Part shown: in pieces, positions 14,505-20,958 of the stretch
Numbering within the stretch: the first letter of the stretch is position 1
Layout of the letters: every line of letters begins with the position of its first letter
NCBI GenBank assembly: GCA_964553885.1
Contig: CAZKLP010000010.1
Location: 1-24,509 of the forward strand
Reading direction: 5' to 3'
From: JACPHB01 sp964553885
GTDB taxonomy: Bacteria > Patescibacteriota > Minisyncoccia > UBA10092
DNA length: 24,509 nucleotides
The notes under the pieces: generated by a model
What the model was told of the DNA's origin: nothing
The model's database searches: none
The model's input: only the letters and a program-made list of their open reading frames with translations
Program-made: the position numbers and the translations under genes

Positions 14505-15770
14505 CTATATTTTTAATAAGGTGGCAAATCGTTTTTTGTCTTTATACGGGCCAATGATCGCCAGATTCAATTTTTCGGACTTTAAAATATCTTTAGCCGC
14601 TTCTAAAACATCTTTAGCGGTTACGGCTCTGATTTTTTTTATTACTTCTTCCGGCTTTAAGATCTCGCGCTTTAAAATTTCCTGGAAACCATAAAAACTG
14701 GCAAGCTCATCGGAGGTCTCAATCCCTAAAATTAAACTGCCTTCAAGATGTTCTTTCGCCTTGGTAAGTTCTGCCGCGCTTACTTTAACGCGCTTAATTT
14801 TTTGATATTCGTCTAAAATCGCCCTGATTATTTCTTCAACCCGGCGATTATCTATTCCAGCCCATGTGGCAAAATTGCCGGTATCCGTTGATTCGTCGGA
14901 AATAGTTCTTACGTAATAAGCCGCTCCCATCTTGTCTCGGAGCAACTGAAACAGGCGCGATGACATACCGCCGCCCAAAATAGTGGCCAGAATATCGGCC
15001 GCGTAGCGCCGCTTGTCAAAAATACAATAAGACCTGACTCCCAAGGCAATATGGGTTTGATCGGTTTTTTTGTAAAATACCCTAGCCTCCGGTTTTTTTT
15101 GAAATTCTTTGACCGGAACTTTATTTTTTCCTATAGCGCCGCTAATTGATTTGAAAAGTTTTCTTATTTTACCGACAATATCGCCGCGTTCAATCATTCC
15201 GGAAACAATCACGACGGTTTTTGACGCAACATAATGGTCGTTGTGGTACCGTACAAAGTCGTCGCGCATCAGCTCGGCAATAATTTCTTTTTTACCAGCC
15301 GTATCCCATCCGGCCGGTTGATCGCCGTATAAAAGATCTGTCCAAATGTCGCCAAGTTTTCTCGCCGGGTTGTCTTCGTACATATTTATCTCTTCAATAA
15401 TTACCCCTCTTTCTTTATTAATTTCCTCCTGCTCAAACTTGGGATTTAATGTAATATCGGATACAATGTTGAGCAGTAAATCCAGATGCCGGCCATTGGC
15501 TTTAGCGTAGTATCCGGTATATTCCTGCCCGGTAAAAGCGTTGTACTGGCTGCCAATTCTATCGAGAGGCTCAACAATAGTTAAGGGTGTTGATCGCTTG
15601 CTGGTTCCTTTGAAAGTCATGTGCTCTAAAAAATGAGAAATACCGTTTATTTCCTTAGTTTCATATTTAGAGCCGGTCGCCACGAGCACCAAAACAGTTA
15701 CCGTTTTAGTATCGGCCATTGGCACTGTAATAATTCTTAAACCATTATCTAATGTGGTTTTTTTATACAT
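14505..15770 (-). CDS. M16 family zinc metallopeptidase
   Basis: The 421-residue protein is close to the normal size for single-module bacterial M16B peptidases (mitochondrial processing peptidase/PqqL-like). The inverted zinc motif HxxEH is intact at residues 46-50 (GISHFLEHMTFKGT), and the third ligand is expected at Glu126 (GVIIEEINMYEDNP). The C-terminal half has the usual VLGGGMSSRLFQLLRDK and AYYV segments. No signal peptide is seen, so it is probably cytoplasmic; degradation of short peptides is the likely role. The start overlaps the end of glyS by 8 bp. Confidence 0.93.
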   Translation of the reverse strand: MYKKTTLDNGLRIITVPMADTKTVTVLVLVATGSKYETKEINGISHFLEHMTFKGTSKRSTPLTIVEPLDRIGSQYNAFTGQEYTGYYAKANGRHLDLLLNIVSDITLNPKFEQEEINKERGVIIEEINMYEDNPARKLGDIWTDLLYGDQPAGWDTAGKKEIIAELMRDDFVRYHNDHYVASKTVVIVSGMIERGDIVGKIRKLFKSISGAIGKNKVPVKEFQKKPEARVFYKKTDQTHIALGVRSYCIFDKRRYAADILATILGGGMSSRLFQLLRDKMGAAYYVRTISDESTDTGNFATWAGIDNRRVEEIIRAILDEYQKIKRVKVSAAELTKAKEHLEGSLILGIETSDELASFYGFQEILKREILKPEEVIKKIRAVTAKDVLEAAKDILKSEKLNLAIIGPYKDKKRFATLLKI

Positions 15771-17118
15771 TTAATTTATCTTTAAAATATTCTGACAATT
15801 TTGAAATTGAAACTCTTTCTTGCTTCATCGAATCCCGATCGCGAACGGTAACTTTTTTGTCTAGAAGAGAGTCAAAATCAACCGTGACGCAGAATGGCGT
15901 CCCCAATTCGTCTTGGCTAAAGTAGCGTTTTCCAATATTGCCCCGATCATCCCAGGCAACCATAAATCGCGGCCGCAAATCATCATAAATTTTTCTCGCT
16001 AATTTTACAAGTTCTGGCTTATTGGCCAAAAGCGGAAAAACCGCCACCTTATATGGCGCTAACTTTGGCGTTAGTTTTAAAACGACACGGTCTTTTTCTT
16101 CGCGGTACGCTTCAACAAGCACCGCTAAAACCGAACGGTCAACTCCCCAGGTCGGCTCAATAACGTGGGGCCAAAATTCATCACCTGTTTGCGGATCTCT
16201 GTAAGGCGCTTCTTTATAATGATTTTTCAAATCAAAATCTGTCCGATAAGCCAAACCGTAAAGTTCGTCTTTACCGAAAGGAAAGTCATATTCAAAATCT
16301 ATTGTCCGCCTTGAATAATGGGCGCGTTTATCTTCGGGCACTTCAAGTTCATAAATACGCTCTTTGTCTAAACCCAAATCTTTTTCCATCCAATCATGCA
16401 TTTCTTTCCTCCAATATTCAAAATGTTCCTGCCAATCTTTGTCTTTTTTGGGCGCCGGAATAAAATATTCGATTTCCATTTGTTCAAATTCGCGGGTTCT
16501 AAAAATGAAATTTCCCGGCGTAATTTCGTTCCTGAAAGCCTTGCCGATTTGAGCGATACCGAATGGAATTTGTTTCCGGCTTGTGTTTAAAACATTTTTA
16601 AAATCAACAAACATTCCTTGGGCGGTTTCGGGGCGAAGATACACGACACTTGCACTATCTTCTGTCGGTCCAATAGAAGTCTTAAACATTAAATTAAATT
16701 TCCTCGGCTTGGTGAGTTTTTCTTTTACCTTTTCGAAGCTCATCGATTCCCTGCCAGAATGTTTATCCATGTGGCTGAATATCTCTTCAGATGGATCAAG
16801 AGGATTATCGCAACGAAAACGCTCATGACATATCTCGCATTCCACAAGCGTGTCCGCAAATCCAGCGCTAAGATGCCCACTCGCTTCCCAGACCTTCGGA
16901 TTCATTATTAAAGCCGAATCAATACCGACCATGTCGTCTCTTTCCTGAACAAACTTTTTCCACCAAAACTGTTTGATGTTATTCTTGAGTTCAACGCCCA
17001 CGGGGCCGTAATCCCATGAATTTGCCAGTCCCCCGTAAATTTCACTGCCGGGAAAAATAAACCCCCGTCTTTTAGCCAAAGACACAATTTTTTCCATTAA
17101 ATCTGATTGGGTTTTCAT
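15763..17118 (-). CDS. glyS: Glycyl-tRNA synthetase, single-chain (alpha2) type
   Basis: A class II synthetase of the homodimeric kind, not the alpha2-beta2 kind of E. coli. Diagnostic regions are LAKRRGFIFPGSEIYGGLAN, SWDYGPVGVELKNNIK, RPETAQGMFVDF, FRTREFEQMEIEYF and a C-terminal anticodon-binding domain (APYKVAVFPLL, to YFKDKLNV). A Cys pair (CEICHERF) and nearby residues may bind zinc. The ATG at 17118 is chosen (451 residues): family proteins begin just before SDLMEKIVSL, and the only upstream alternative is an in-frame TTG at 17151. It heads the six-gene run down to tatD, with 8 bp overlap to the M16 gene. Confidence 0.95.
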   Translation of the reverse strand: MKTQSDLMEKIVSLAKRRGFIFPGSEIYGGLANSWDYGPVGVELKNNIKQFWWKKFVQERDDMVGIDSALIMNPKVWEASGHLSAGFADTLVECEICHERFRCDNPLDPSEEIFSHMDKHSGRESMSFEKVKEKLTKPRKFNLMFKTSIGPTEDSASVVYLRPETAQGMFVDFKNVLNTSRKQIPFGIAQIGKAFRNEITPGNFIFRTREFEQMEIEYFIPAPKKDKDWQEHFEYWRKEMHDWMEKDLGLDKERIYELEVPEDKRAHYSRRTIDFEYDFPFGKDELYGLAYRTDFDLKNHYKEAPYRDPQTGDEFWPHVIEPTWGVDRSVLAVLVEAYREEKDRVVLKLTPKLAPYKVAVFPLLANKPELVKLARKIYDDLRPRFMVAWDDRGNIGKRYFSQDELGTPFCVTVDFDSLLDKKVTVRDRDSMKQERVSISKLSEYFKDKLNV

Positions 17119-17195
17119 TTTTGACTTTAATATTTTTGTAATTTCTTTCAAATATTAAAATAACATAAATAACGATTTAAAATCAATTTTCTTTC

Positions 17196-17231
17196 ATCCT
17201 CAATTGTTAGCGATAGTAAGGTTTTGAGGAT
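17196..17231. repeat. Hairpin element 1 next to PaaX/Cas2-like copy 2
   Basis: Arms ATCCTCAA and TTGAGGAT enclose a 20-nt loop containing GATAGTAAGG. Same length, arms and orientation as 17871-17906. It lies 9 bp beyond the stop of the PaaX/Cas2-like gene. Confidence 0.75.
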
Positions 17232-17239
17232 AAATGTTA

Positions 17240-17800
17240 TTAGAGAACATTGAAAAACCTGCGCAGATCGCCTTCTTTTTTGTCTAAAAGTTCTACAACG
17301 CAGTAATTTACATAATGGCTTACAGACAAAAACTCGCAAATAAAATCAATTTCATCACGACAATCATAAGGATAAATAAAAACACTCTTTTGCATTGGAT
17401 AAAAACCAATGTCTTTTAGTTTTTTAGAAATTGCGAGACGTTCTTTTTTATTTTTCTCCGGAATATCAAAAATCACTAACCGCCATTTTTTATCCCATTT
17501 TTTAGCTTTTAATAACCCTAAATCGTCGTAATCGAATCGTTTTAATAAATTCTTGCCGTTAACAGTAATTTTTATATGGGTCTGGTCGCCTTTTTCTACT
17601 AACTCTATTAATCTTTTTTTATTTAATCGTTCAATGGCGTTATAAATGCGGCGGCGATCCATTTTATCCCAATTTCTGCGCCAGCGCATCAGAGGTTTTA
17701 AAAGCTGGGCAACATTGGGCGCAAATAGTGACGATAAAATTAATGTGCCTGAAGCGGCCATAAACAAAATATCCCTGGTTAACGATCTTTTATGCAACAT
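17240..17800 (-). CDS. Membrane-anchored PaaX/Cas2-like protein (copy 2)
   Basis: The 186-residue paralogue of the gene at 5872-6426 has the same layout. Residues 11-29 are hydrophobic (ILFMAASGTLILSSLFAPN). Residues 45-95 look like a winged helix (RRRIYNAIERLNKKRLIELV, then HIKITVNGKNLLKRF). Residues 105-186 are the Cas2-like fold (KWRLVIFDIPEKNKKERLA, Asp112; QKSVFIYPYDCRDEIDF, 137-153). Even the C-termini match in kind: RRFFNVL here, KKYFNIT there. DNA binding or autoregulation is inferred from the PaaX family; nuclease activity is not established. It is bracketed by two direct 36-bp hairpin elements and lies 121 bp upstream of glyS, so it could be co-transcribed with that operon or be a separate insertion. 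Confidence 0.8.
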   Translation of the reverse strand: MLHKRSLTRDILFMAASGTLILSSLFAPNVAQLLKPLMRWRRNWDKMDRRRIYNAIERLNKKRLIELVEKGDQTHIKITVNGKNLLKRFDYDDLGLLKAKKWDKKWRLVIFDIPEKNKKERLAISKKLKDIGFYPMQKSVFIYPYDCRDEIDFICEFLSVSHYVNYCVVELLDKKEGDLRRFFNVL

Positions 17801-17831
17801 ATAATTTTTTAAATTTCATAATCATATTTTT

Positions 17832-17870
17832 ACTGTTGATATAATATACTCTTTTTATTGTTAGTATAAT
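17832..17870. repeat. Direct repeat with TATAAT boxes upstream of PaaX/Cas2-like copy 2
   Basis: Two similar segments, TGTTGATATAATATACTC and TGTTAGTATAATATCCTC in essence, lie 25 bp apart (TATAAT at 17840 and 17865 on the plus strand). They sit between the gene start and hairpin element 2 and may be promoter or operator copies. The strand of any promoter is unclear. Confidence 0.35.
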
Positions 17871-17906
17871 ATCCTCAATTTCTGACTATAGCAAGGAATT
17901 GAGGAT
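17871..17906. repeat. Hairpin element 2 next to PaaX/Cas2-like copy 2
   Basis: Arms ATCCTCAA/TTGAGGAT (11 bp if the inner bases are counted) enclose a loop with GACTATAGCAAGG. It is about 70 bp upstream of the gene start. The core CTATAGCA also occurs, in reverse orientation, in the 32-bp repeats at 5531 and 6470. Confidence 0.75.
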
Positions 17907-17924
17907 ATGCATAAAAATATCAAT

Positions 17925-17949
17925 AAAAAAATGCTAGAATTTCTAGCAT
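17925..17949 (-). terminator. Intrinsic terminator of the secreted-protein gene
   Basis: The stem ATGCTAGAA / TTCTAGCAT is followed on the minus strand by TTTTTTT. It begins 12 bp after the stop codon of the gene at 17962. The stem is AT-rich, so it may be modest in strength. Confidence 0.7.
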
Positions 17950-17961
17950 CCCTCATAAGGA

Positions 17962-18477
17962 TTATTTATCAAATAATGTCCATCTACTAAACCACGTTTC
18001 GACTCCGTCGAGTGTAATCGTAACACCCGTTGGACTTCCGTCAGTGCCGAAAGCCACCTCTACTTTATCAGGACTTTGGGCATGACGGATTAGCCAACTA
18101 CCATCTGGCTGCGGTACGGCAATCATGTGATCAGGGGTATCGCCCGTAACCGGATCGCGATCCTTGTCACACGACCAAGCCTTAAATCCCACCTTTCCAA
18201 AGTATGAATATACTCCGAGATTCATTCCGTTATTATGGATGTAATACTTCCGCCTACCAATGGTTACGAGTTTTCCGTTTTTCGTTTGTGCTGACATCAA
18301 GTAACCTTCGGCGGGTGTATATGTTTCTTTTGTCCAACCAGCGCTTGATTCATCCGGCACTGCGCCATCAGGCAAAGGAACGCATTGATTCGCGGAAACT
18401 ACTGATAATTGAGCACTGAGCATGAACAGTAAAGCAACAAAACCCAAAAGAACTGAATTCAACATCATAGCCCTCAT
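17962..18477 (-). CDS. Predicted secreted protein of unknown function
   Basis: I do not recognise a family. The 171-residue product begins with a signal peptide: a hydrophobic core (LLGFVALLFMLSA) and a likely cleavage after Ala29 (SVVSA-NQ). The mature part, about 142 residues, is beta-rich with many Tyr, Trp, Gly and Asp and two cysteines (Cys32, Cys103) that could form a disulphide. Its start could be any of the Met codons at 18477, 18468 or 18465; the last has an AGGG at suitable distance, and all keep the signal peptide. It is a single-gene unit with its own promoter and terminator, and its base composition looks less AT-rich than its neighbours, which could mean recent acquisition. An extracellular or cell-surface location is inferred. 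Confidence 0.7.
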   Translation of the reverse strand: MRAMMLNSVLLGFVALLFMLSAQLSVVSANQCVPLPDGAVPDESSAGWTKETYTPAEGYLMSAQTKNGKLVTIGRRKYYIHNNGMNLGVYSYFGKVGFKAWSCDKDRDPVTGDTPDHMIAVPQPDGSWLIRHAQSPDKVEVAFGTDGSPTGVTITLDGVETWFSRWTLFDK

Positions 18478-18524
18478 TGCCTTGGCTAATACTATAAAAG
18501 TACGATGTTATCTTCTCTACATAT

Positions 18525-18553
18525 TAAATAAATAATGAGCGCATTTTTGTCAA
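18525..18553 (-). promoter_or_regulatory. Predicted promoter of the secreted-protein gene
   Basis: The minus strand has consensus TTGACA (18548-18553), a 17-bp spacer, and TATTTA (18525-18530), about 48 bp upstream of the first possible start codon. Confidence 0.5.
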
Positions 18554-18564
18554 TAATAATATTT

Positions 18565-20349
18565 TTACGGCTGGACGCGGCCTTTAACAAAACCGACGCC
18601 GAAATCGTCCGGCATATCGGTTTTTAACGCCGGAACCGTTATAGTAATATTATTGCCGGTAAAAATATCTTCAGCGGTTAAATTTAAGTCGCCGATAACC
18701 GGCATAATAGTATTTACATTTTTTGACGAAGGCGTTAGGGCTACCTGAAAAATTACTTCATACGAATCAAGCAGTACGCCGGTAGCGGCCGGTAATTTAC
18801 CGATATTCCAAGTAAGTTCGCTAGTTCTGTCATTATACTCCAAAGTGGCGGCGCCGGCTCCGGATTTTTTGTTAAGCCAACTAATGCCTTCCGGCAAAAT
18901 TGCTTTAACAATAACTTTGTCAAGGTCGTTAGAATAATTCACAAGCTGCCAATGTGCGGTATAGGTAGTAGTTTTGCCTACCTTCGGAGGCAAGGGTCCG
19001 GAATTTTTTAAATCCTCGTCATAGTAATAACCTTTATTTTTAAGTTCCACTTTGGTATTGACTTTTATAGCTAAATCACTTGAAACCGAGAGCGATTTAA
19101 TCGCTAAAAACGGCGGCACAGTTGGTGTTTCCATCGTCGCTAAAACTTGAAGCAAGAAATTTTTATCTCTGAACGTTCTTATTACATACTGAGGTTTAAC
19201 CTTGATTTGAAATTCTACTTCACCCGAACCGCCCGGCGATAAATTTCTAAATTCAGCCACATTCCCCGCGTTCCATATGATGGTATTATCCGAACCATTA
19301 TAAAAACCCTCCGTTTTAATGGAAGAAAAATCATACATCAAGCCGTTAAGTTTGGCTTTCAAAACAACATCGGACAAGACAATACCGGCATTATTTTTGT
19401 AGTTGATTTTAAATTGCAAGAAATCTTCAATATTTACGGTACTGTTGGGCTGGTTATTTACCGATATATCAACCTGAATAGGCGGAGCAATCAAATTAAT
19501 TTGGGCAGAATTGCGGCTAAATTTAAAAAATTTGTCATTTTCTCTAATACCGATGAATAGCTCAAAATTGGCGTTTTCAACATTCCTTAAAATTCCTAAA
19601 ATGGTGATGTCGCCCTCTTCGTTTGGATTTAGATCGCCTAAATTCCAAATGTTATTGCTTTTCGCGGGCGTTATGTCGGAAGATATAAAATTAAAATTTT
19701 GCGGATAACTTGCTTCAATCGAAACATTTTTAAAAACACGCTCGGTGTTATTTTTATAATGAATCACGTAAGTATTCCGAGTATTGGGCAAAATCGTTTC
19801 CGGTGTTTTAAAATCAATAATCAACGCCGAGCCGCTTATCGCCACTTCTTTAACGGCATCATTTTCAAATGTTGAAGCGTTATTTTGCGGTTTATAACTT
19901 AAAACGGCCTGAAGTTTTTGGATACTTTTATCCGGACCGACAAAAGCTAAATTAACTTCAACTTTACCGCCGCCTCCAATACCGATATTCCCTAAATCAA
20001 TATTTAACAACCTTTTGCTGTCAATAACCACCGCTTCTTGAGGATAACGAACCGTTAAACTTGCGTTTTGAAGAATTTGATTAGTATTGTTCCAATAAGA
20101 AATTTGATAAGTAACTTGCTCTCCGCTAGCCGTTTGAGCGGCCCCGGAAATATTAAAATCAACCCGCGATTTTTTAAATGAGGTGAGCCAAAAATAAAAA
20201 CCGACACTGCTTAAAATAACAACGATAAGAAAAGCAACGCTTAGGGTGATAAGAATTTTCTTTTGCCGAGGGCTGAAAAAACGAACTGCTTGCGGCAGCG
20301 ATATTTTTGAAAATTCCGGCGGCGTCATAGATGAAGGAATTTGGACCAT
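18565..20349 (-). CDS. Membrane-anchored protein with Ig-like (DUF11/CARDB-type) repeats
   Basis: The 594-residue protein has a short cytoplasmic N-terminus, one membrane helix at residues 32-55 (ILITLSVAFLIVVILSSVGF) and a long extracytoplasmic region. That region contains about four beta-sandwich repeats of 110-140 residues, each with phrases of the form YxIxYxNNT, LxNVxLxAxYP, IxWNxGxLxP and GExxF (for example TYVIHYKNNTERVFKNVSIE and LQFKINYKNNAGIVLSDVVL). These are typical of DUF11/CARDB-like surface modules. A structural or adhesive envelope role is inferred. It begins 2 bp after the recO stop, so it is translationally linked to ileS-recO. No sorting motif or C-terminal anchor is seen. 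Confidence 0.75.
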   Translation of the reverse strand: MVQIPSSMTPPEFSKISLPQAVRFFSPRQKKILITLSVAFLIVVILSSVGFYFWLTSFKKSRVDFNISGAAQTASGEQVTYQISYWNNTNQILQNASLTVRYPQEAVVIDSKRLLNIDLGNIGIGGGGKVEVNLAFVGPDKSIQKLQAVLSYKPQNNASTFENDAVKEVAISGSALIIDFKTPETILPNTRNTYVIHYKNNTERVFKNVSIEASYPQNFNFISSDITPAKSNNIWNLGDLNPNEEGDITILGILRNVENANFELFIGIRENDKFFKFSRNSAQINLIAPPIQVDISVNNQPNSTVNIEDFLQFKINYKNNAGIVLSDVVLKAKLNGLMYDFSSIKTEGFYNGSDNTIIWNAGNVAEFRNLSPGGSGEVEFQIKVKPQYVIRTFRDKNFLLQVLATMETPTVPPFLAIKSLSVSSDLAIKVNTKVELKNKGYYYDEDLKNSGPLPPKVGKTTTYTAHWQLVNYSNDLDKVIVKAILPEGISWLNKKSGAGAATLEYNDRTSELTWNIGKLPAATGVLLDSYEVIFQVALTPSSKNVNTIMPVIGDLNLTAEDIFTGNNITITVPALKTDMPDDFGVGFVKGRVQP

Positions 20350-20351
20350 TG

Positions 20352-20900
20352 TCAGTAATTATACCACAAAGCTTCTTCCACATTATCCCCAAATCCCAAT
20401 ATTTCAACGAAACCGGATTTGTAAGCGTTTAAAAATTTACCCGCCCGACTGGATGATGTCAGTCGTTCGGGCGGGTCATTGCCTACTTCAACTCCGCCCT
20501 TCAGCTGAAGGGCGGAGTCAACTAAATCTGCTTTTACAAAACTTTCTAAAATATAATTCCATAATATTTCGTCTTTTTGCGAACCCTTCAGCATCAAACA
20601 AGCAAAATCGGCCATTTTGGCAAAAAGAGCGGTTTGAACCGGCGATGCATTATGACTTAATAATTCTTTAAAAGACAGGGCAGTGGTAATAAATAAATCA
20701 CCGTTTTTTTTAGACATCAACTCCACCCAAATTAGATTAAACGGTTCCAAGTGGCCGGCGAGCTTAGAATTAATTTTTCGAGCGCTTCCGGCGATGGTTC
20801 TAATTTTTCCGAAATCTTCTGTATATAAGTGATAAACCCGGTCGGCCTCAAAAATATTTTCTCTTTTTAAAATAATGGCGTTAGTTCGATAGGCGGGCAT
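20352..20900 (-). CDS. recO: DNA repair protein RecO (short form)
   Basis: RecO loads RecA with RecF/RecR and anneals single strands. The N-terminal OB-fold is clear: YRTNAIILKRENIFEADRVY, then LYTEDFGKIRTIAGSARK and KLAGHLEPFNLIWVEL. At 182 residues it is shorter than the usual 230-250 and has no visible zinc-binding Cys cluster. About 27 residues of the C-terminal part (roughly 128-154, ALQLKGGVEV to LTSSSRAGK) come from two palindromic elements at 20491-20518 and 20440-20475, so the native helical domain is shorter still. Function may be reduced, but the frame is intact. It lies between ileS (58-bp gap) and the Ig-like-repeat protein (2-bp gap). Confidence 0.8.
   Translation of the reverse strand: MPAYRTNAIILKRENIFEADRVYHLYTEDFGKIRTIAGSARKINSKLAGHLEPFNLIWVELMSKKNGDLFITTALSFKELLSHNASPVQTALFAKMADFACLMLKGSQKDEILWNYILESFVKADLVDSALQLKGGVEVGNDPPERLTSSSRAGKFLNAYKSGFVEILGFGDNVEEALWYNY
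20440..20475. repeat. Inverted repeat inside recO (outer)
   Basis: Arms CCCGCCCGA and TCGGGCGGG, with further pairing GACT/AGTC inside, enclose a short loop. It encodes DPPERLTSSSRAGK in frame and is GC-rich in an AT-rich gene. Confidence 0.75.
20491..20518. repeat. 28-bp perfect palindrome inside recO
   Basis: ACTCCGCCCTTCAG followed immediately by its reverse complement. It encodes SALQLKGGV in frame, 15 bp from the inverted repeat at 20440-20475. Confidence 0.8.
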
Positions 20901-20958
20901 GGATATGAATTAGGTATTAAGCATTGGGCGCTAGGATAGGAATATAGAGATTCATTTT

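Noticed and set aside
17119..17151. Longer glyS start at a TTG
   Set aside because: No Shine-Dalgarno is visible, and family members begin close to SDLMEKIVSL, which fits the ATG at 17118.
20901..20958. Separate regulatory element between ileS and recO
   Set aside because: The 58 bp contain no clear promoter, hairpin or repeat, and simple operon spacing is enough.
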